Source of the DNA: Rhodobacter sp.
GTDB lineage: Bacteria > Pseudomonadota > Alphaproteobacteria > Rhodobacterales > Rhodobacteraceae
Reading direction: 5' to 3'
DNA length: 64,000 bases
Assembly: GCA_030065095.1 (NCBI GenBank)
Contig: JASJDP010000015.1
Location: 60,750 to 124,749, forward strand
Every line of letters begins with the position of its first letter. Within the stretch, counting starts at the first letter, position 1. The notes beneath the pieces were generated by a model, which did no database searches, was not told where the DNA came from, and worked only from the letters and a program-made list of their open reading frames with translations. The position numbers and the translations under genes are program-made. Below, in pieces: positions 16,233-27,601 of the stretch.

Positions 16233-17639
16233 TCAACAGCTGTAATAGAGCTTGAACTCCATCGGGTGCGGCGTGTGCTCGTAGGCGTAGATCTCTTCCC
16301 ACTTGAGCTCCATGTAGCCTTCGATCTGGTCCTTGGTGAAGACGTCGCCCGCCAGCAGGAAGTCGTGGTCGGCCTCGAGGCTTTCCATCGCTTCGCGCAA
16401 CGAGGCGCAGACCGTCGGGATGCCGGCCAGTTCCTCGGGCGGCAGGTCGTAGAGGTCCTTGTCCATCGCCGGGCCGGGGTCGATCTTGTTCTTGATGCCG
16501 TCGAGGCCGGCCATCAGAAGCGCCGAGAAGCACAGGTAGGGGTTCGCCGCCGGATCGGGGAAGCGGGCCTCGACACGCTTGGCTTTCGGGCTTTCGGTCC
16601 ACGGGATCCGCACGCAGCCCGAGCGGTTGCGGGCGGAATAGGCGCGCAGCACCGGCGCCTCGAAACCCGGGATCAGGCGCTTGTAGCTGTTGGTCGACGG
16701 GTTGGTGAAGGCGTTCAGCGTCTTCGCGTGCTTCAAGAGGCCACCGATATACCACAGCGCTTCCTGGGACAGGTCGGCGTATTTGTCGCCGGCAAAGAGC
16801 GGCTTGTCGTCCTTCCAGATCGACATGTTGACATGCATGCCGGTGCCGTTGTCGCCGGCGATCGGCTTGGGCATGAAGGTGGCCGACTTGCCATAGGCCT
16901 GGGCCACGTTGTGGATGACATATTTGTACTTCTGCAGATGGTCGCCCTGCGCGGTGAGCGAGCTGAAGATCAGGCCCAGCTCGTGCTGGCACGACGCCAC
17001 CTCGTGGTGGTGCTTGTCGACCTTCATGCCCATGCGCTTCATCGTCGACAGCATTTCCGAGCGGATGTCCTGGCCGTCGTCGACCGGGTTCACCGGGAAA
17101 TAGCCGCCCTTGACGCCTGGGCGGTGGCCGGTGTTGCCCATCTCGTATTCGGTGTCGGTGTTCCAGGACGCGTCGAGCGCATCGATCTGATAGCTGACTT
17201 TGTTGATATCGACGGCAAAGCGGACGTCATCGAACAGGAAGAATTCCGCCTCGGGTCCGAAATAGCTGACCTCGCCGATGCCGGAGGATTTCAGGTACGC
17301 CTCGGCCTTCTCGGCGGTGCCGCGCGGGTCGCGTTCATACTTTTCGCCGGTGTCGGGTTCCAGAACCGAGCAGTGCACGGCCAGGGTCTTTTCTGCGTAG
17401 AACGGGTCCATATAGGCGCTGCCGCAATCGGGCATCAGCTTCATGTCGGACTGGTCGATCGATTTCCAACCGGCGATCGACGAGCCGTCGAACATGAAGC
17501 CCTCGTCAAGAAAATCCTCGTCGACCTGATCCGACATGACCGTCACGTGCTGCAGCTTGCCGCGCGGGTCGGTAAAGCGGATGTCGACATATTCGACGTC
17601 TTCATCCCTGATCGTCTTGAGAACGTCAGCTTTGCTCAT
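16233..17639 (-). CDS. glnA: Glutamine synthetase type I
   Basis: The 468-residue enzyme condenses ammonia with glutamate using ATP. Recognisable parts are the N-terminal VEYVDIRFTDPRGKLQHV, MFDGSSIAGWKSIDQSDM, the active-site PKPIAGDNGTGMHVN and the adenylylation region KDLYDLPPEEL with the conserved tyrosine. The length and tyrosine mark the GSI-beta form regulated by adenylylation. glnB, the PII sensor that controls this modification, is immediately upstream on the same strand. A repeat-bearing gap of 105 bases separates them. A strong terminator follows. Confidence 0.98.
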   Translation of the reverse strand: MSKADVLKTIRDEDVEYVDIRFTDPRGKLQHVTVMSDQVDEDFLDEGFMFDGSSIAGWKSIDQSDMKLMPDCGSAYMDPFYAEKTLAVHCSVLEPDTGEKYERDPRGTAEKAEAYLKSSGIGEVSYFGPEAEFFLFDDVRFAVDINKVSYQIDALDASWNTDTEYEMGNTGHRPGVKGGYFPVNPVDDGQDIRSEMLSTMKRMGMKVDKHHHEVASCQHELGLIFSSLTAQGDHLQKYKYVIHNVAQAYGKSATFMPKPIAGDNGTGMHVNMSIWKDDKPLFAGDKYADLSQEALWYIGGLLKHAKTLNAFTNPSTNSYKRLIPGFEAPVLRAYSARNRSGCVRIPWTESPKAKRVEARFPDPAANPYLCFSALLMAGLDGIKNKIDPGPAMDKDLYDLPPEELAGIPTVCASLREAMESLEADHDFLLAGDVFTKDQIEGYMELKWEEIYAYEHTPHPMEFKLYYSC

Positions 17640-17666
17640 TTCCCTTAAGTCCTTTCTCTGTCGCCA

Positions 17667-17731
17667 TCCCGGATGAGATCCGGGACCTTTTGGTCTGATT
17701 CGCGAAGGAGGTCCCGGAGCGAACCCGGGAC
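17667..17731. repeat. Double hairpin repeat between glnB and glnA
   Basis: TCCCGGAT-GA-GATCCGGGA-like dyad at 17667-17685 and a second dyad GTCCCGG...CCGGGAC at 17711-17731 lie in tandem; the inner arms CCGGGACC and GGTCCCGG also pair. Such CCCGGAT-rich hairpins are common dispersed intergenic repeats in alphaproteobacteria. Between glnB and glnA it could influence relative expression by processing the shared transcript. Confidence 0.6.
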
Positions 17732-17744
17732 GGCATGGCCTGAA

Positions 17745-18131
<387 letters not shown>

Positions 18132-18258
18132 CTATTTCGGGGCGACAATTCGCTAGAGTGACAGGGCGCTGCGGCCCTTGGCGAATCCGGAGTCGTTGCG
18201 CGAGTTTTGTGCGGACTGATCGTTTTTTGGGCAGTTTGAGAACTTTGTGAGCGACGCG

Positions 18259-19902
18259 ATGACCGAACTTCTTACCGCCGCCCAGATGCGCGCCATCGAA
18301 ACCGCCGCGATCGAGAGCGGCGAGGTCACTGGGCTGGAGCTGATGGAGCGCGCCGGACGGGGCGTTGTCGACGCGGTGTTCGAGGAATGGCCGGACTTGG
18401 CGCAGGCACCGCACCGGGCGGTGGTGCTCTGCGGGCCGGGCAACAATGGCGGCGACGGATTTGTTGTGGCGCGGCTTTTGAAGGAGTGGGGCTGGGACGT
18501 GGACGTGTTCCTTTACGGCGACCCAGAGAAGCTGCCGCCGGATGCAAAGGTGAACTGCGAGAGGTGGTCTGCACTTGGCGAAACCCGTTCGGCCGGCGAA
18601 GTGAAAAACGACAGTTTCCTTTATGATATCGTCACACCTGAAACCGCATTGTTCGTAGATGCGCTCTTTGGGACAGGTCTGATCCGTCCATTGCAGCTGA
18701 AAACACCCGGCAACCCTGATGAAGACGAGGATCCAAACGAACTTTACGACTCGGAATTGGCTCATTGGCTGAGTGTTCCGAGTTTCGAGGGACTTCGGAC
18801 GGTGTCGGTGGATCTGCCGTCCGGGGTCTGCAGCGACAGCGGGAAGCCGCTTGGGGGGGCGATGCAAGCGCAGCTATGCGCAACGTTTCATGGACCTAAA
18901 ATCGGCCATTTCCTTGACGGCGGCCCCGAGCTTTGCGGCAAGGTGCAGGTAGTGGACATCGGGCTGCCACGGACGGCGACGCTTGCGATTTCTCCCGAAT
19001 TCCGTCCGTCCTTGCCCGAGCCGCTTCAAAGGTTCTGCTTTCTCAGCAATGCCGCCGGCAACGCGTGTCTGACTTTCAAGGATGTTTCGGCGCACAAATA
19101 CTCGCACGGCCACGCCCTGATCCTCTCCGGCGGCCCCGGCAGGGGTGGGGCGGGACGGCTCGCGGCGCGGGGGGCGCTGCGGATCGGGGCGGGGCTCGTG
19201 ACCGTCGGCTGTCCGCCGGCGGCTCTGCAAGAGAATGCCGCGCGGCTCGACGCGCTCATGCTGAAGCCGCTGGGGTCCGACGAGGACCTCGCGCTGCTGC
19301 TCGACGGCGACGCCCGCCTCAACGCCCTCTGCCTCGGTCCCGGGCTCGGCACCGGCGCGCGTGAGCGGCAATTGGTGGCGGCGGCGCTGGCGGCGAAGCG
19401 GGCGACGGTGCTCGACGCCGATGCCCTGACCCTGATCGCAGGCGACGAAGGATTGTTCGCTGCCCTGCACCAAAAATGCGTTCTGACCCCCCATGCGGGC
19501 GAGTTCGCCTGTCTTTTCCCTGACATCGCCAAAAAGCTGTACGCGCCCGCCGAAACGGGGCCCGCCTGTTCCAAGGTCGATGCCACCCGCGAAGCTGCAG
19601 CGCGGGCGGGTTGTGTGATCCTGTTCAAGGGTCCGGATACGGTAATCGCCAATCCGAATGGCCACGCGGCAATCAACTCCGCCCATTACGACCGCGCCGC
19701 ACCGTGGCTGGCGACCGCCGGATCGGGCGACGTGCTGGCAGGTTTCATCGCGGGGCTTCTGGCGCGGGGTTTCGCGCCTATGCCGGCCGCGGAGACGGCA
19801 GCCTGGCTGCACGTGGAATCTGCGCTGGCATTCGGCCCGGGGCTGATCGCCGAAGACTTGCCCGAGATGCTTCCGAAGGTGTTTCGGGCCCTCGGTCTTT
19901 AG
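18259..19902 (+). CDS. nnr: Bifunctional NAD(P)HX epimerase/dehydratase
   Basis: The 547-residue enzyme repairs hydrated NAD(P)H. The N-terminal epimerase domain (YjeF-N) has MERAGRGVVDAV and GPGNNGGDGFVVARLL; the C-terminal ADP-dependent dehydratase domain (YjeF-C) has LCLGPGLGTG, LTPHAGEFA and TAGSGDVLAGFIAGLL. The usual domain order and length are kept. The ATG at 18259 matches the family start (MTELLTAAQMRAIE); a GTG at 18247 is an in-frame alternative. It is divergent from glnB. Its stop overlaps that of the convergent radical SAM gene. The gene contains a stretch near residues 100-200 with lower GC than its surroundings. Confidence 0.93.
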   Translation: MTELLTAAQMRAIETAAIESGEVTGLELMERAGRGVVDAVFEEWPDLAQAPHRAVVLCGPGNNGGDGFVVARLLKEWGWDVDVFLYGDPEKLPPDAKVNCERWSALGETRSAGEVKNDSFLYDIVTPETALFVDALFGTGLIRPLQLKTPGNPDEDEDPNELYDSELAHWLSVPSFEGLRTVSVDLPSGVCSDSGKPLGGAMQAQLCATFHGPKIGHFLDGGPELCGKVQVVDIGLPRTATLAISPEFRPSLPEPLQRFCFLSNAAGNACLTFKDVSAHKYSHGHALILSGGPGRGGAGRLAARGALRIGAGLVTVGCPPAALQENAARLDALMLKPLGSDEDLALLLDGDARLNALCLGPGLGTGARERQLVAAALAAKRATVLDADALTLIAGDEGLFAALHQKCVLTPHAGEFACLFPDIAKKLYAPAETGPACSKVDATREAAARAGCVILFKGPDTVIANPNGHAAINSAHYDRAAPWLATAGSGDVLAGFIAGLLARGFAPMPAAETAAWLHVESALAFGPGLIAEDLPEMLPKVFRALGL

Positions 19903-20852
19903 GCCGAACAGCTTGCGCCGCCGAGGACGCAGAACTTGGCGCAGTGGGGGTGGTTGAGGAACACATCGCCCTCGGCTTCGGCCAAGGTCTCGCCTAGTTC
20001 GAATTCCGGCGTGTAGGGCAGCAGGGTGCAGGCCAGGACCGCGGGGCGCGCGGCGCCCCGGCGCTTGACGACCATGCGGGACGATGCGCACATGACGTCC
20101 TCCGGCGATTTTCCGAGGATGCCCCAGCAGGCGGTGGTGATCTCCGGCACCTCGACGGTCACGTCCATTTCGGGGAACAGTACGGTTTCAGCCGGGCTTC
20201 GGGCGTCGATGGCAAACCCCTCGCGGGCATAAAGCGCAGCATAGCCGCCGCGCGCCTCTGGCTCGGTCTCGCCCCAGACGGTGCGGCCCGCCACGGCCAT
20301 GCGAATGCCGGCGTCGCGCAGCCAGCGCATGCCCTGCAGCGTCTTTTCGAACGTGCCCGGGCCACGTTCGAGATCGTGTTTGTCCGCCGACCAGTGATCG
20401 ACGGACACCCGCAATGTCAGCCGTGCGCCGTATTCCTCCGCCAGCGCCTGCAGGCCCGCGCGCACCGTCTTGCGCATCATCGGGCGCATGGCGTTGGTCA
20501 GGATCAGAACCTCGTACCCCCGCGCCAGACAGCGCCGCGCCATTTCGATCATCTGGGCGTTCATGAAGGGCTCGCCGCCGGTAAAGCCGATCTCGCGCAC
20601 GCCCCAATGACGCGCCTCGAGCTGGTCGAGGTAGTCCGAGACCTCGTCGGCGGTGATATAGACCAGCCGGTCGTTCTTGGGCGAGCTTTCGATATAGCAG
20701 TTGGCGCAGGTGATGTTGCAGAGCGTGCCGGTGTTGAACCATAGCGTTTGCGGATCGGTCAGGCCGACGCTTGCGCGCGCCTCGCCCTGCGCCGTGATCT
20801 GCGGGTGTTCGAATTTCCGGAACTCTTCGCCGCCAACGCCTTGATCCCGCAT
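19899..20852 (-). CDS. Radical SAM protein of unknown substrate
   Basis: The 317-residue protein has the CX3CX2C cluster motif as CNITCANCYIESSP at about residues 45-57, the GGE motif in GFTGGEPFMN, and a cysteine-rich C-terminus (HPHCAKFCVLGGASC) that may bind another cluster. The domain order resembles radical SAM enzymes of the MoaA/SPASM type, though the C-terminal motif is short. No obvious peptide substrate or partner is adjacent, so function is open. The ATG at 20852 with a GGGACGGG ribosome-like site is preferred to the TTG at 20867. It converges on nnr with overlapping stops. Confidence 0.82.
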   Translation of the reverse strand: MRDQGVGGEEFRKFEHPQITAQGEARASVGLTDPQTLWFNTGTLCNITCANCYIESSPKNDRLVYITADEVSDYLDQLEARHWGVREIGFTGGEPFMNAQMIEMARRCLARGYEVLILTNAMRPMMRKTVRAGLQALAEEYGARLTLRVSVDHWSADKHDLERGPGTFEKTLQGMRWLRDAGIRMAVAGRTVWGETEPEARGGYAALYAREGFAIDARSPAETVLFPEMDVTVEVPEITTACWGILGKSPEDVMCASSRMVVKRRGAARPAVLACTLLPYTPEFELGETLAEAEGDVFLNHPHCAKFCVLGGASCSA

Positions 20853-20938
20853 GCAATCCCGTCCCAACTGTCAGCCTGACGAGACAGCTATCGCGGCACG
20901 GCGCCCGAGAAAACCCCCGGGTGCGGCGCTTGACGCGG

Positions 20939-20966
20939 TTGTGATGCGGCAAAGCGGTGCTAGACT
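20939..20966 (+). promoter_or_regulatory. Candidate zwf promoter
   Basis: TTGTGA at 20939-20944 and TAGACT at 20961-20966 are 16 bases apart, about 75 bases before the zwf start. The palindromic operator at 20992-21003 would sit about 20 bases after the predicted transcription start, where a bound repressor could block elongation. Confidence 0.45.
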
Positions 20967-20991
20967 TTGCCGGCGGCTGTGGTAAGCCCGC

Positions 20992-21003
20992 GTTAGCGCT
21001 AAC
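20992..21003. promoter_or_regulatory. Palindromic operator GTTAGCGCTAAC upstream of zwf
   Basis: A perfect 12-bp palindrome with a central CG, the shape of LacI-family operators, lies 38 bases before the zwf ATG. LacI-type regulators often control sugar catabolism genes in alphaproteobacteria; which one acts here is not shown. No second copy was noticed elsewhere in the window. Confidence 0.6.
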
Positions 21004-21041
21004 AGCGCCGATTCTGCAGCTGCGAGATATACGAGGACCCC

Positions 21042-22496
21042 ATGGTTTCGCGCGTCATTCCGGTCGATCCGTTCGATCTGGTCATCTTCGGCGGCACCGG
21101 CGATCTGGCCCGGCGCAAGATCCTGCCGGGGATTTACCGCCGGTTCTGGTCGGGTCAGGTCACCGGCGACGCACGCATCATCGGCGCCTCGCGCAAGGAG
21201 ATGAGCGACGAGGACTACCGCGCCTTCGTCCGCGGCGCGATCGCCGAGTTCGCCATCGAAGGCGGCGAAGACGGCGACAAGGTCGAGGAATTCCTGGAGC
21301 TTCTGCATTACGTCGCCATCGACGCGACCGGCGAGGGCGGGTGGAAGGACCTGCGCCGGCATCTGCGCGGACATGTTGTGCGGGCGTTCAATTTTTCGGT
21401 GGGACCGAGCCTTTTCGGCGATCTGGCCGAGCAGCTGCACCGCAACAAGATCGCCGGCAAGCACAGCCGGATCGTGGTGGAAAAGCCCTTCGGCCACGAT
21501 CTCGAAAGCGCGGTCGAGCTGAACAGGACTCTGCGCAAGTATTTCCGCGAAGATCAGATTTACCGGATCGACCATTACCTGGGCAAGGAAACGGTTCAGA
21601 ACCTGATGGCGGTGCGGTTCGGCAATATCCTGTTCGAGCCCTTGTGGAACGCCCAGTTCGTCGACCATGTTCAGATCACGGTGGCCGAGACCGTCGGCGT
21701 GACCGGGCGCGGGGCGTATTACGACAAATCCGGCGCGATGCGGGACATGGTCCAGAACCACATGATGCAGCTTTTATGCCTGATCGCGATGGAGCCGCCG
21801 CATACGTTCGAACCCGACGCGGTGCGCGACGAAAAGCTGAAGGTGATCCGCGCGCTCGACCCCGTCGACCCGGGCGATATCGTGCGCGGGCAGTACGGCG
21901 CGGAGGAGGGGATTGCCTCTTATGTCGAGGATGCCGAGGACGAGGCCTCGCTGACCGAATGCTTCATCGCGATGAAGCTGCATATCTCGAACTGGCGTTG
22001 GAAGGGCACACCGTTCTATTTGCGCACCGGCAAGCGGCTGAAGGCGCGGGCGTCCGAGATCGCGGTGGTGTTCAAGGATCCGCCGCATTCGATCTTCGGG
22101 CCGCAGGAGGACCGGCGCGGCAATGTGCTGGTGATCCGTCTGCAGCCGAACGAGGGGATGAAGCTGCGCGTAACGATCAAGGAGCCGGGACCGGGCGGCA
22201 TGCGGCTGATCGAGGTGCCGCTGGACATGTCCTTTGCCGACGCCCTGGGGGCCGAAGCGCAGGCGGTTCCGGATGCCTATGAGCGGCTGATCATGGACGT
22301 GATCCGCGGCAACCAGACCCTGTTCATGCGCGGCGACGAGGTCGAGGCCGCCTGGGCCTGGACGGATCCGATCATCGCCGGCTGGACGGACCGCGGTGAC
22401 CGGCCGAAGGTTTACGCGCCCGGCTCGGCGGGGCCCGAAGAGGCGCTGATGCTGCTTTATCGCGAGGGGCGGCGCTGGAGGGATATCAAGGAATGA
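21042..22496 (+). CDS. zwf: Glucose-6-phosphate 1-dehydrogenase
   Basis: The 484-residue enzyme oxidises glucose 6-phosphate to 6-phosphogluconolactone with NADP, feeding the Entner-Doudoroff route used by most roseobacters. The nucleotide-binding motif is VIFGGTGDLARRKI and the active-site signature is YRIDHYLGKE, with KPFGHDLESA before it. The ATG at 21042 is preceded by GAGGA. It overlaps pgl by four bases (ATGA), and pgi follows, forming a three-gene operon behind a palindromic operator. Confidence 0.98.
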   Translation: MVSRVIPVDPFDLVIFGGTGDLARRKILPGIYRRFWSGQVTGDARIIGASRKEMSDEDYRAFVRGAIAEFAIEGGEDGDKVEEFLELLHYVAIDATGEGGWKDLRRHLRGHVVRAFNFSVGPSLFGDLAEQLHRNKIAGKHSRIVVEKPFGHDLESAVELNRTLRKYFREDQIYRIDHYLGKETVQNLMAVRFGNILFEPLWNAQFVDHVQITVAETVGVTGRGAYYDKSGAMRDMVQNHMMQLLCLIAMEPPHTFEPDAVRDEKLKVIRALDPVDPGDIVRGQYGAEEGIASYVEDAEDEASLTECFIAMKLHISNWRWKGTPFYLRTGKRLKARASEIAVVFKDPPHSIFGPQEDRRGNVLVIRLQPNEGMKLRVTIKEPGPGGMRLIEVPLDMSFADALGAEAQAVPDAYERLIMDVIRGNQTLFMRGDEVEAAWAWTDPIIAGWTDRGDRPKVYAPGSAGPEEALMLLYREGRRWRDIKE

Positions 22497-23167
22497 ATCT
22501 GATCGAATACCCCGACCAGGACATGATGATGATCGACGTGGCCAACCATCTGGCGGGAGAGTTGGCGGACTGCGTGATGAACCACGATCATGCGTCCTTC
22601 GCCGTCCCGGGCGGCACCACGCCGGGGCCGATTTTCGACACGCTTTGCGCGGCGGATCTCGACTGGAGCCGGGTGCATGTGTTTCTGACCGACGAGCGCT
22701 GGGTCCCGCCGGATCACGAGCGGTCGAACACGCGGCTGATCCGCGAGCGGCTGCTGACCGGGCGGGCGGCGGCGGCACGGTATCTGCCGCTTTACACCGC
22801 GGCGGAGCGGCCCGAGGACAAGCTTGCAGAGCTGGCGGCCGGGCTGGCCGACGAGTTGCCGATTTCGGTGCTGTTGCTGGGTATGGGGCCGGATATGCAC
22901 ACCGCGTCGCTGTTTCCCTATGCTCAGGGGCTCGAGGCGGCGCTGGCCGACGATGCGCCGACATTGATGGCGATGCGGGCGCCGGGCGCGCCTGAACCCC
23001 GCGTGACCCTGACCGCGCCGGTTCTGAAATCCGCAATGTCGACACATCTGGTGATCACCGGGTCGGAAAAGCGCAAGGCGCTGGATCAGGCGGTGCGGGT
23101 GCAGGACCCGGTGCAGGCGCCGGTATCGGCGATTCTGGCCGGCGCAACGGTGCATTGGGCGGAGTAG
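22493..23167 (+). CDS. pgl: 6-phosphogluconolactonase
   Basis: The 224-residue protein is of the DevB/SOL type, hydrolysing 6-phosphogluconolactone to 6-phosphogluconate. Typical segments are [33 protein letters not shown] and [16 protein letters not shown]. It is translationally coupled to zwf through an ATGA overlap and is five bases from pgi. Confidence 0.95.
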   Translation: MNLIEYPDQDMMMIDVANHLAGELADCVMNHDHASFAVPGGTTPGPIFDTLCAADLDWSRVHVFLTDERWVPPDHERSNTRLIRERLLTGRAAAARYLPLYTAAERPEDKLAELAAGLADELPISVLLLGMGPDMHTASLFPYAQGLEAALADDAPTLMAMRAPGAPEPRVTLTAPVLKSAMSTHLVITGSEKRKALDQAVRVQDPVQAPVSAILAGATVHWAE

Positions 23168-23172
23168 GGCCG

Positions 23173-24769
<1,597 letters not shown>

Positions 24770-24783
<14 letters not shown>

Positions 24784-24810
24784 CGCCGTCGGACCTTCAC
24801 CTGCCCCTGC
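24770..24810. terminator. Bidirectional hairpin between pgi and the por operon
   Basis: Perfect 14-base arms GCAGGGGCAGGTGA and TCACCTGCCCCTGC, separated by 13 bases, span the end of pgi and the gap to the convergent flavoprotein gene. The strong stem suits a shared terminator for both operons, although T-runs are weak. Confidence 0.7.
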
Positions 24811-24814
24811 TTGC

Positions 24815-26506
24815 TCAAGCCGTCTCGGGCACCATCTGGATATATCCTGTCGGACACTCGTGGGCACAAAGACCGCAGCCTTTGCAGTAGTCCAGATCGA
24901 ACAGGTAGTGAGAACCGTCGCTGGCCAGTTCCTGCGTCTTGATCACCGCGTTGTCGGGGCAAAGCGTCCAGCAATTGTCGCAGGCCAGGCAGTTGCCACA
25001 GCTGAGGCATCTTTGCGCCTCGGCCATCGCGGCGTCGCGGCCGATATCGCCTTCGATCTCGGTGCCGAAATCACGGGCGTCCGGCGGAACCTTGGGCGGC
25101 TCTGCGCGCGGGCTGAGCGCGTAATAGACCGGATTCAGGCCGGCCGCGGGCATCTCCTCCCGGGTATCAAGCTGCGGGTCCTGCCCGCCGGCGATGTAGG
25201 TGGCCGCAGCTTCGGCCGCCTTGGCACCGTCGCCGATGGCGCCCGCCACGGTGCCGCGGTCGCCGCGGGCGTCGCCGATGCCGTAGACGCCGTCCTCGAG
25301 CTTGCCCCAGGGCGTGCCGGGCCAGAAATAGTTGCCGTCCAGCAGGTGGTTGAGCCCCTCGGGGTCCACCCGTTCGCCGATGCAGGGGATCACCATGTCG
25401 GCGGGCAGCACGCGTTCGGTGCCTTCGAAACTGACGCGGCGCTTGCGCCCGTCGGACCCGGGTTCCTTCTTCAGGCTCACCACCTCGACGCCGGTGACCT
25501 TCGAGCCCTTCATGATCAGCCGGTTCACCGTGGCGTGGTCGAGGATCTCGATGCCTTCCTCCAGTGCCTCTTCCAGCTCGCGCGGGACGACGTTGATGAT
25601 GTCGTCCGGATCGGTCCCCGGGCCGGGCAGACCCGAGGCGGTGATCAGGGTGACATGCTCGCTGCCGGCGCGTTTCATCAGGCGGCAGAGGTCGACGGCG
25701 GTGTTTCCGCCGCCGTGCACGACGACGTTCCGGGCCTCGGGGAACGCCCCGTGGTCCATGAATTCGCGCAGCAGCGCCAGGCCCTCGTGCAGGTCGGACG
25801 GCACCGCGCCCTGCACGTCCCAATGCTTGCTTTCCTGGCATCCCGGGGCGAGCAGGACGGCGGCATGCGATTGATTCAACTCGTCGAGCGAGACATCGCG
25901 GCCGAGGCGGGTATGCAGGCGCAGGGTGATACCGGGAAGCGCGAGCAGGCGCTCGATTTCGGCGTTCAAAGTCTCGCGCGGAAGGCGGGTGCGCGGGATG
26001 CCCGAGCGCAGGAGACCGCCGGCCTCGGGCAGGGCCTCGAAGATTTCGGCCTTCAGGCCGCGGCGTAGACAGTGATAGGCGGCGGAGAGGCCGCCAGGGC
26101 CCGCACCGATGACGGCGACGGCGGGGGCGTCCGGCGCGGGCGCGTCGACGGGATATTCCCAACCCCGGGCAATGGCCTCGTCGCCGAGCCAGCGTTCGAC
26201 ATTGTGGATCGCCAGAGCGCCGTCGATGGCGGCACGGTTGCAGGCAGTCTCGCAGGGGTGCGGGCAGACACGGCCGGTGACGGCGGGCAGGGGGTTGGCG
26301 GTGACGAGGTTCAGCCATGCCTCTTGCGCGTGGCCTTCCTGCATCTTCGCGAACCAGGCCTGCTGGTCCTCGCCCGCGGGGCAGGCGGCGTGGCAGGGGG
26401 CCTTGGCGTGGATGTGCACCGGTTTCTCGGTGGACCGCCAGTTGCCGGTCTTGAAGTTGAGCGAGGTGCCGGGGGCGGCATAGGCGCCGCGGGTCAGGAC
26501 GGTCAT
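24815..26506 (-). CDS. GltD-like NADPH flavoprotein fused to a two-cluster ferredoxin domain
   Basis: The 563-residue protein has three parts. Residues about 35-110 carry cysteine motifs of a GltD-type N-terminal cluster domain (CHAACPAGED, VCPHPCETAC). Residues about 125-440 are the FAD/NADPH oxidoreductase (VAVIGAGPGGLSAAYH; VVVHGGGNTAVDLC; GIGDARGDRGTVAGAI). The C-terminus is a PorD-like 2[4Fe-4S] ferredoxin (CLSCGNCLACDNC, then CKGCGLCAHECP). It overlaps porB by four bases and closes the operon. The likely job is electron transfer between NADPH and the oxidoreductase via the ferredoxin clusters; direction is not known. Confidence 0.85.
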   Translation of the reverse strand: MTVLTRGAYAAPGTSLNFKTGNWRSTEKPVHIHAKAPCHAACPAGEDQQAWFAKMQEGHAQEAWLNLVTANPLPAVTGRVCPHPCETACNRAAIDGALAIHNVERWLGDEAIARGWEYPVDAPAPDAPAVAVIGAGPGGLSAAYHCLRRGLKAEIFEALPEAGGLLRSGIPRTRLPRETLNAEIERLLALPGITLRLHTRLGRDVSLDELNQSHAAVLLAPGCQESKHWDVQGAVPSDLHEGLALLREFMDHGAFPEARNVVVHGGGNTAVDLCRLMKRAGSEHVTLITASGLPGPGTDPDDIINVVPRELEEALEEGIEILDHATVNRLIMKGSKVTGVEVVSLKKEPGSDGRKRRVSFEGTERVLPADMVIPCIGERVDPEGLNHLLDGNYFWPGTPWGKLEDGVYGIGDARGDRGTVAGAIGDGAKAAEAAATYIAGGQDPQLDTREEMPAAGLNPVYYALSPRAEPPKVPPDARDFGTEIEGDIGRDAAMAEAQRCLSCGNCLACDNCWTLCPDNAVIKTQELASDGSHYLFDLDYCKGCGLCAHECPTGYIQMVPETA

Positions 26507-27564
26507 GATGCTCTCCCCGCCAGCGGTCCGCCGCGGCCGACGGTTGTGACGCCTGCGGTGTCGGCGGGGTCGTCGCCATCGCCCGCCAGCCCGAAGACCT
26601 GGATGTTGTAATCGGCCAGAGCCTGCAGATGGTCGCGTTCTTCCTGCGCGCGGGGATCGCCGTCGCGGGTGAGATGGGCGAAACGGCCCTGCAGCTTGAG
26701 GTAGTCGGTCACCGGGCGCACCTGCCGGATCGGCATGATGTTGGTGACCGCGCCGCGTTCCAGTTCCACCAGCGGGAACAGGCCGCATTCGACGGCCTTG
26801 CGGGCGACCTCGATGGTCAGTGCGCTGGCATGGCGCCAGCCGAGCGGGCAGGGGGAGTGGACGACGAGGAAGGTCGGGCCGTCGATGCCCATGGCGTAGC
26901 GCACCTTGCGCTGCAGGTCCTGCGGATACGCGACCGAGGCCGAGGCGGCGTAGGGGATATGATGCGCGGCGATGATCGACAGCAGGTCCTTTTTCAGGTG
27001 CCGCTTGCCCATGCGCTCCTTGCCGGCGGGGCTGGTCGTCGTCGTGGCCGCATGCGGCGTGGACGAGGACCGCTGGATGCCGGTGTTCATATAGGCTTCG
27101 TTGTCGTAGCAGACATAGAGGATGTTGTGATAGCGCTCGAGCATGCCGGAAAGCGCCTGAAAGCCGATGTCGTAGGTGCCGCCGTCGCCGCCGAAGGCCA
27201 GAACCTTGGTGTTCTTGCCCTTGGCCTTCATGGCGGCCTCCATGCCGCTGGCCACGGCGGCGGAGTTCTCGAAAAGCGAGTGGATCCACGGCACGCGCCA
27301 GGCCGATTGCGGCCAGGGTGTGGTGAAGACCTCGAGACACCCGGTTGCGTTGGCGACCATGACGTCGGGGCCTGCGGATTCCATCACCAGGCGCGCGGCC
27401 AGCGCCTCGCCGCAGCCCTGGCAGGCGCGGTGACCGGATTCGAGGCCGCGAAACCGCGGCTGCGCTTCGCGCGGAGTGCGCTCGCCGGGTCTGGGTTCGG
27501 TCGGCGCGGCGGGCTCGCGGCCGAATTTCTGGCGGAGTTCCGCAAGGCGGGCTTGGTCCTGCAT
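26503..27564 (-). CDS. porB: 2-oxoacid:ferredoxin oxidoreductase, beta subunit
   Basis: The 353-residue subunit binds thiamine diphosphate and an iron-sulfur cluster. Visible motifs are HRACQGCGEALAARL near residue 47, and the diphosphate-binding region LAFGGDGGTYDIGFQAL with YDNEAYMNTGIQ. The serine/threonine-rich segment after it is typical of pyruvate-type enzymes. With porA and porG it should interconvert pyruvate (or another 2-oxoacid), CoA and acyl-CoA plus CO2. Pyruvate is the likely substrate but this is not proven by sequence alone. Confidence 0.9.
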   Translation of the reverse strand: MQDQARLAELRQKFGREPAAPTEPRPGERTPREAQPRFRGLESGHRACQGCGEALAARLVMESAGPDVMVANATGCLEVFTTPWPQSAWRVPWIHSLFENSAAVASGMEAAMKAKGKNTKVLAFGGDGGTYDIGFQALSGMLERYHNILYVCYDNEAYMNTGIQRSSSTPHAATTTTSPAGKERMGKRHLKKDLLSIIAAHHIPYAASASVAYPQDLQRKVRYAMGIDGPTFLVVHSPCPLGWRHASALTIEVARKAVECGLFPLVELERGAVTNIMPIRQVRPVTDYLKLQGRFAHLTRDGDPRAQEERDHLQALADYNIQVFGLAGDGDDPADTAGVTTVGRGGPLAGRAS

Positions 27565-27601
27565 CAGCGTGCATCCTGCTGGCTGGGGAGACCGCGCATC
27601 G

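Noticed and set aside
16095..17648. 517-codon plus-strand frame opposite glnA
   Set aside because: It mirrors glnA, which has all family motifs and its own terminator on the other strand.
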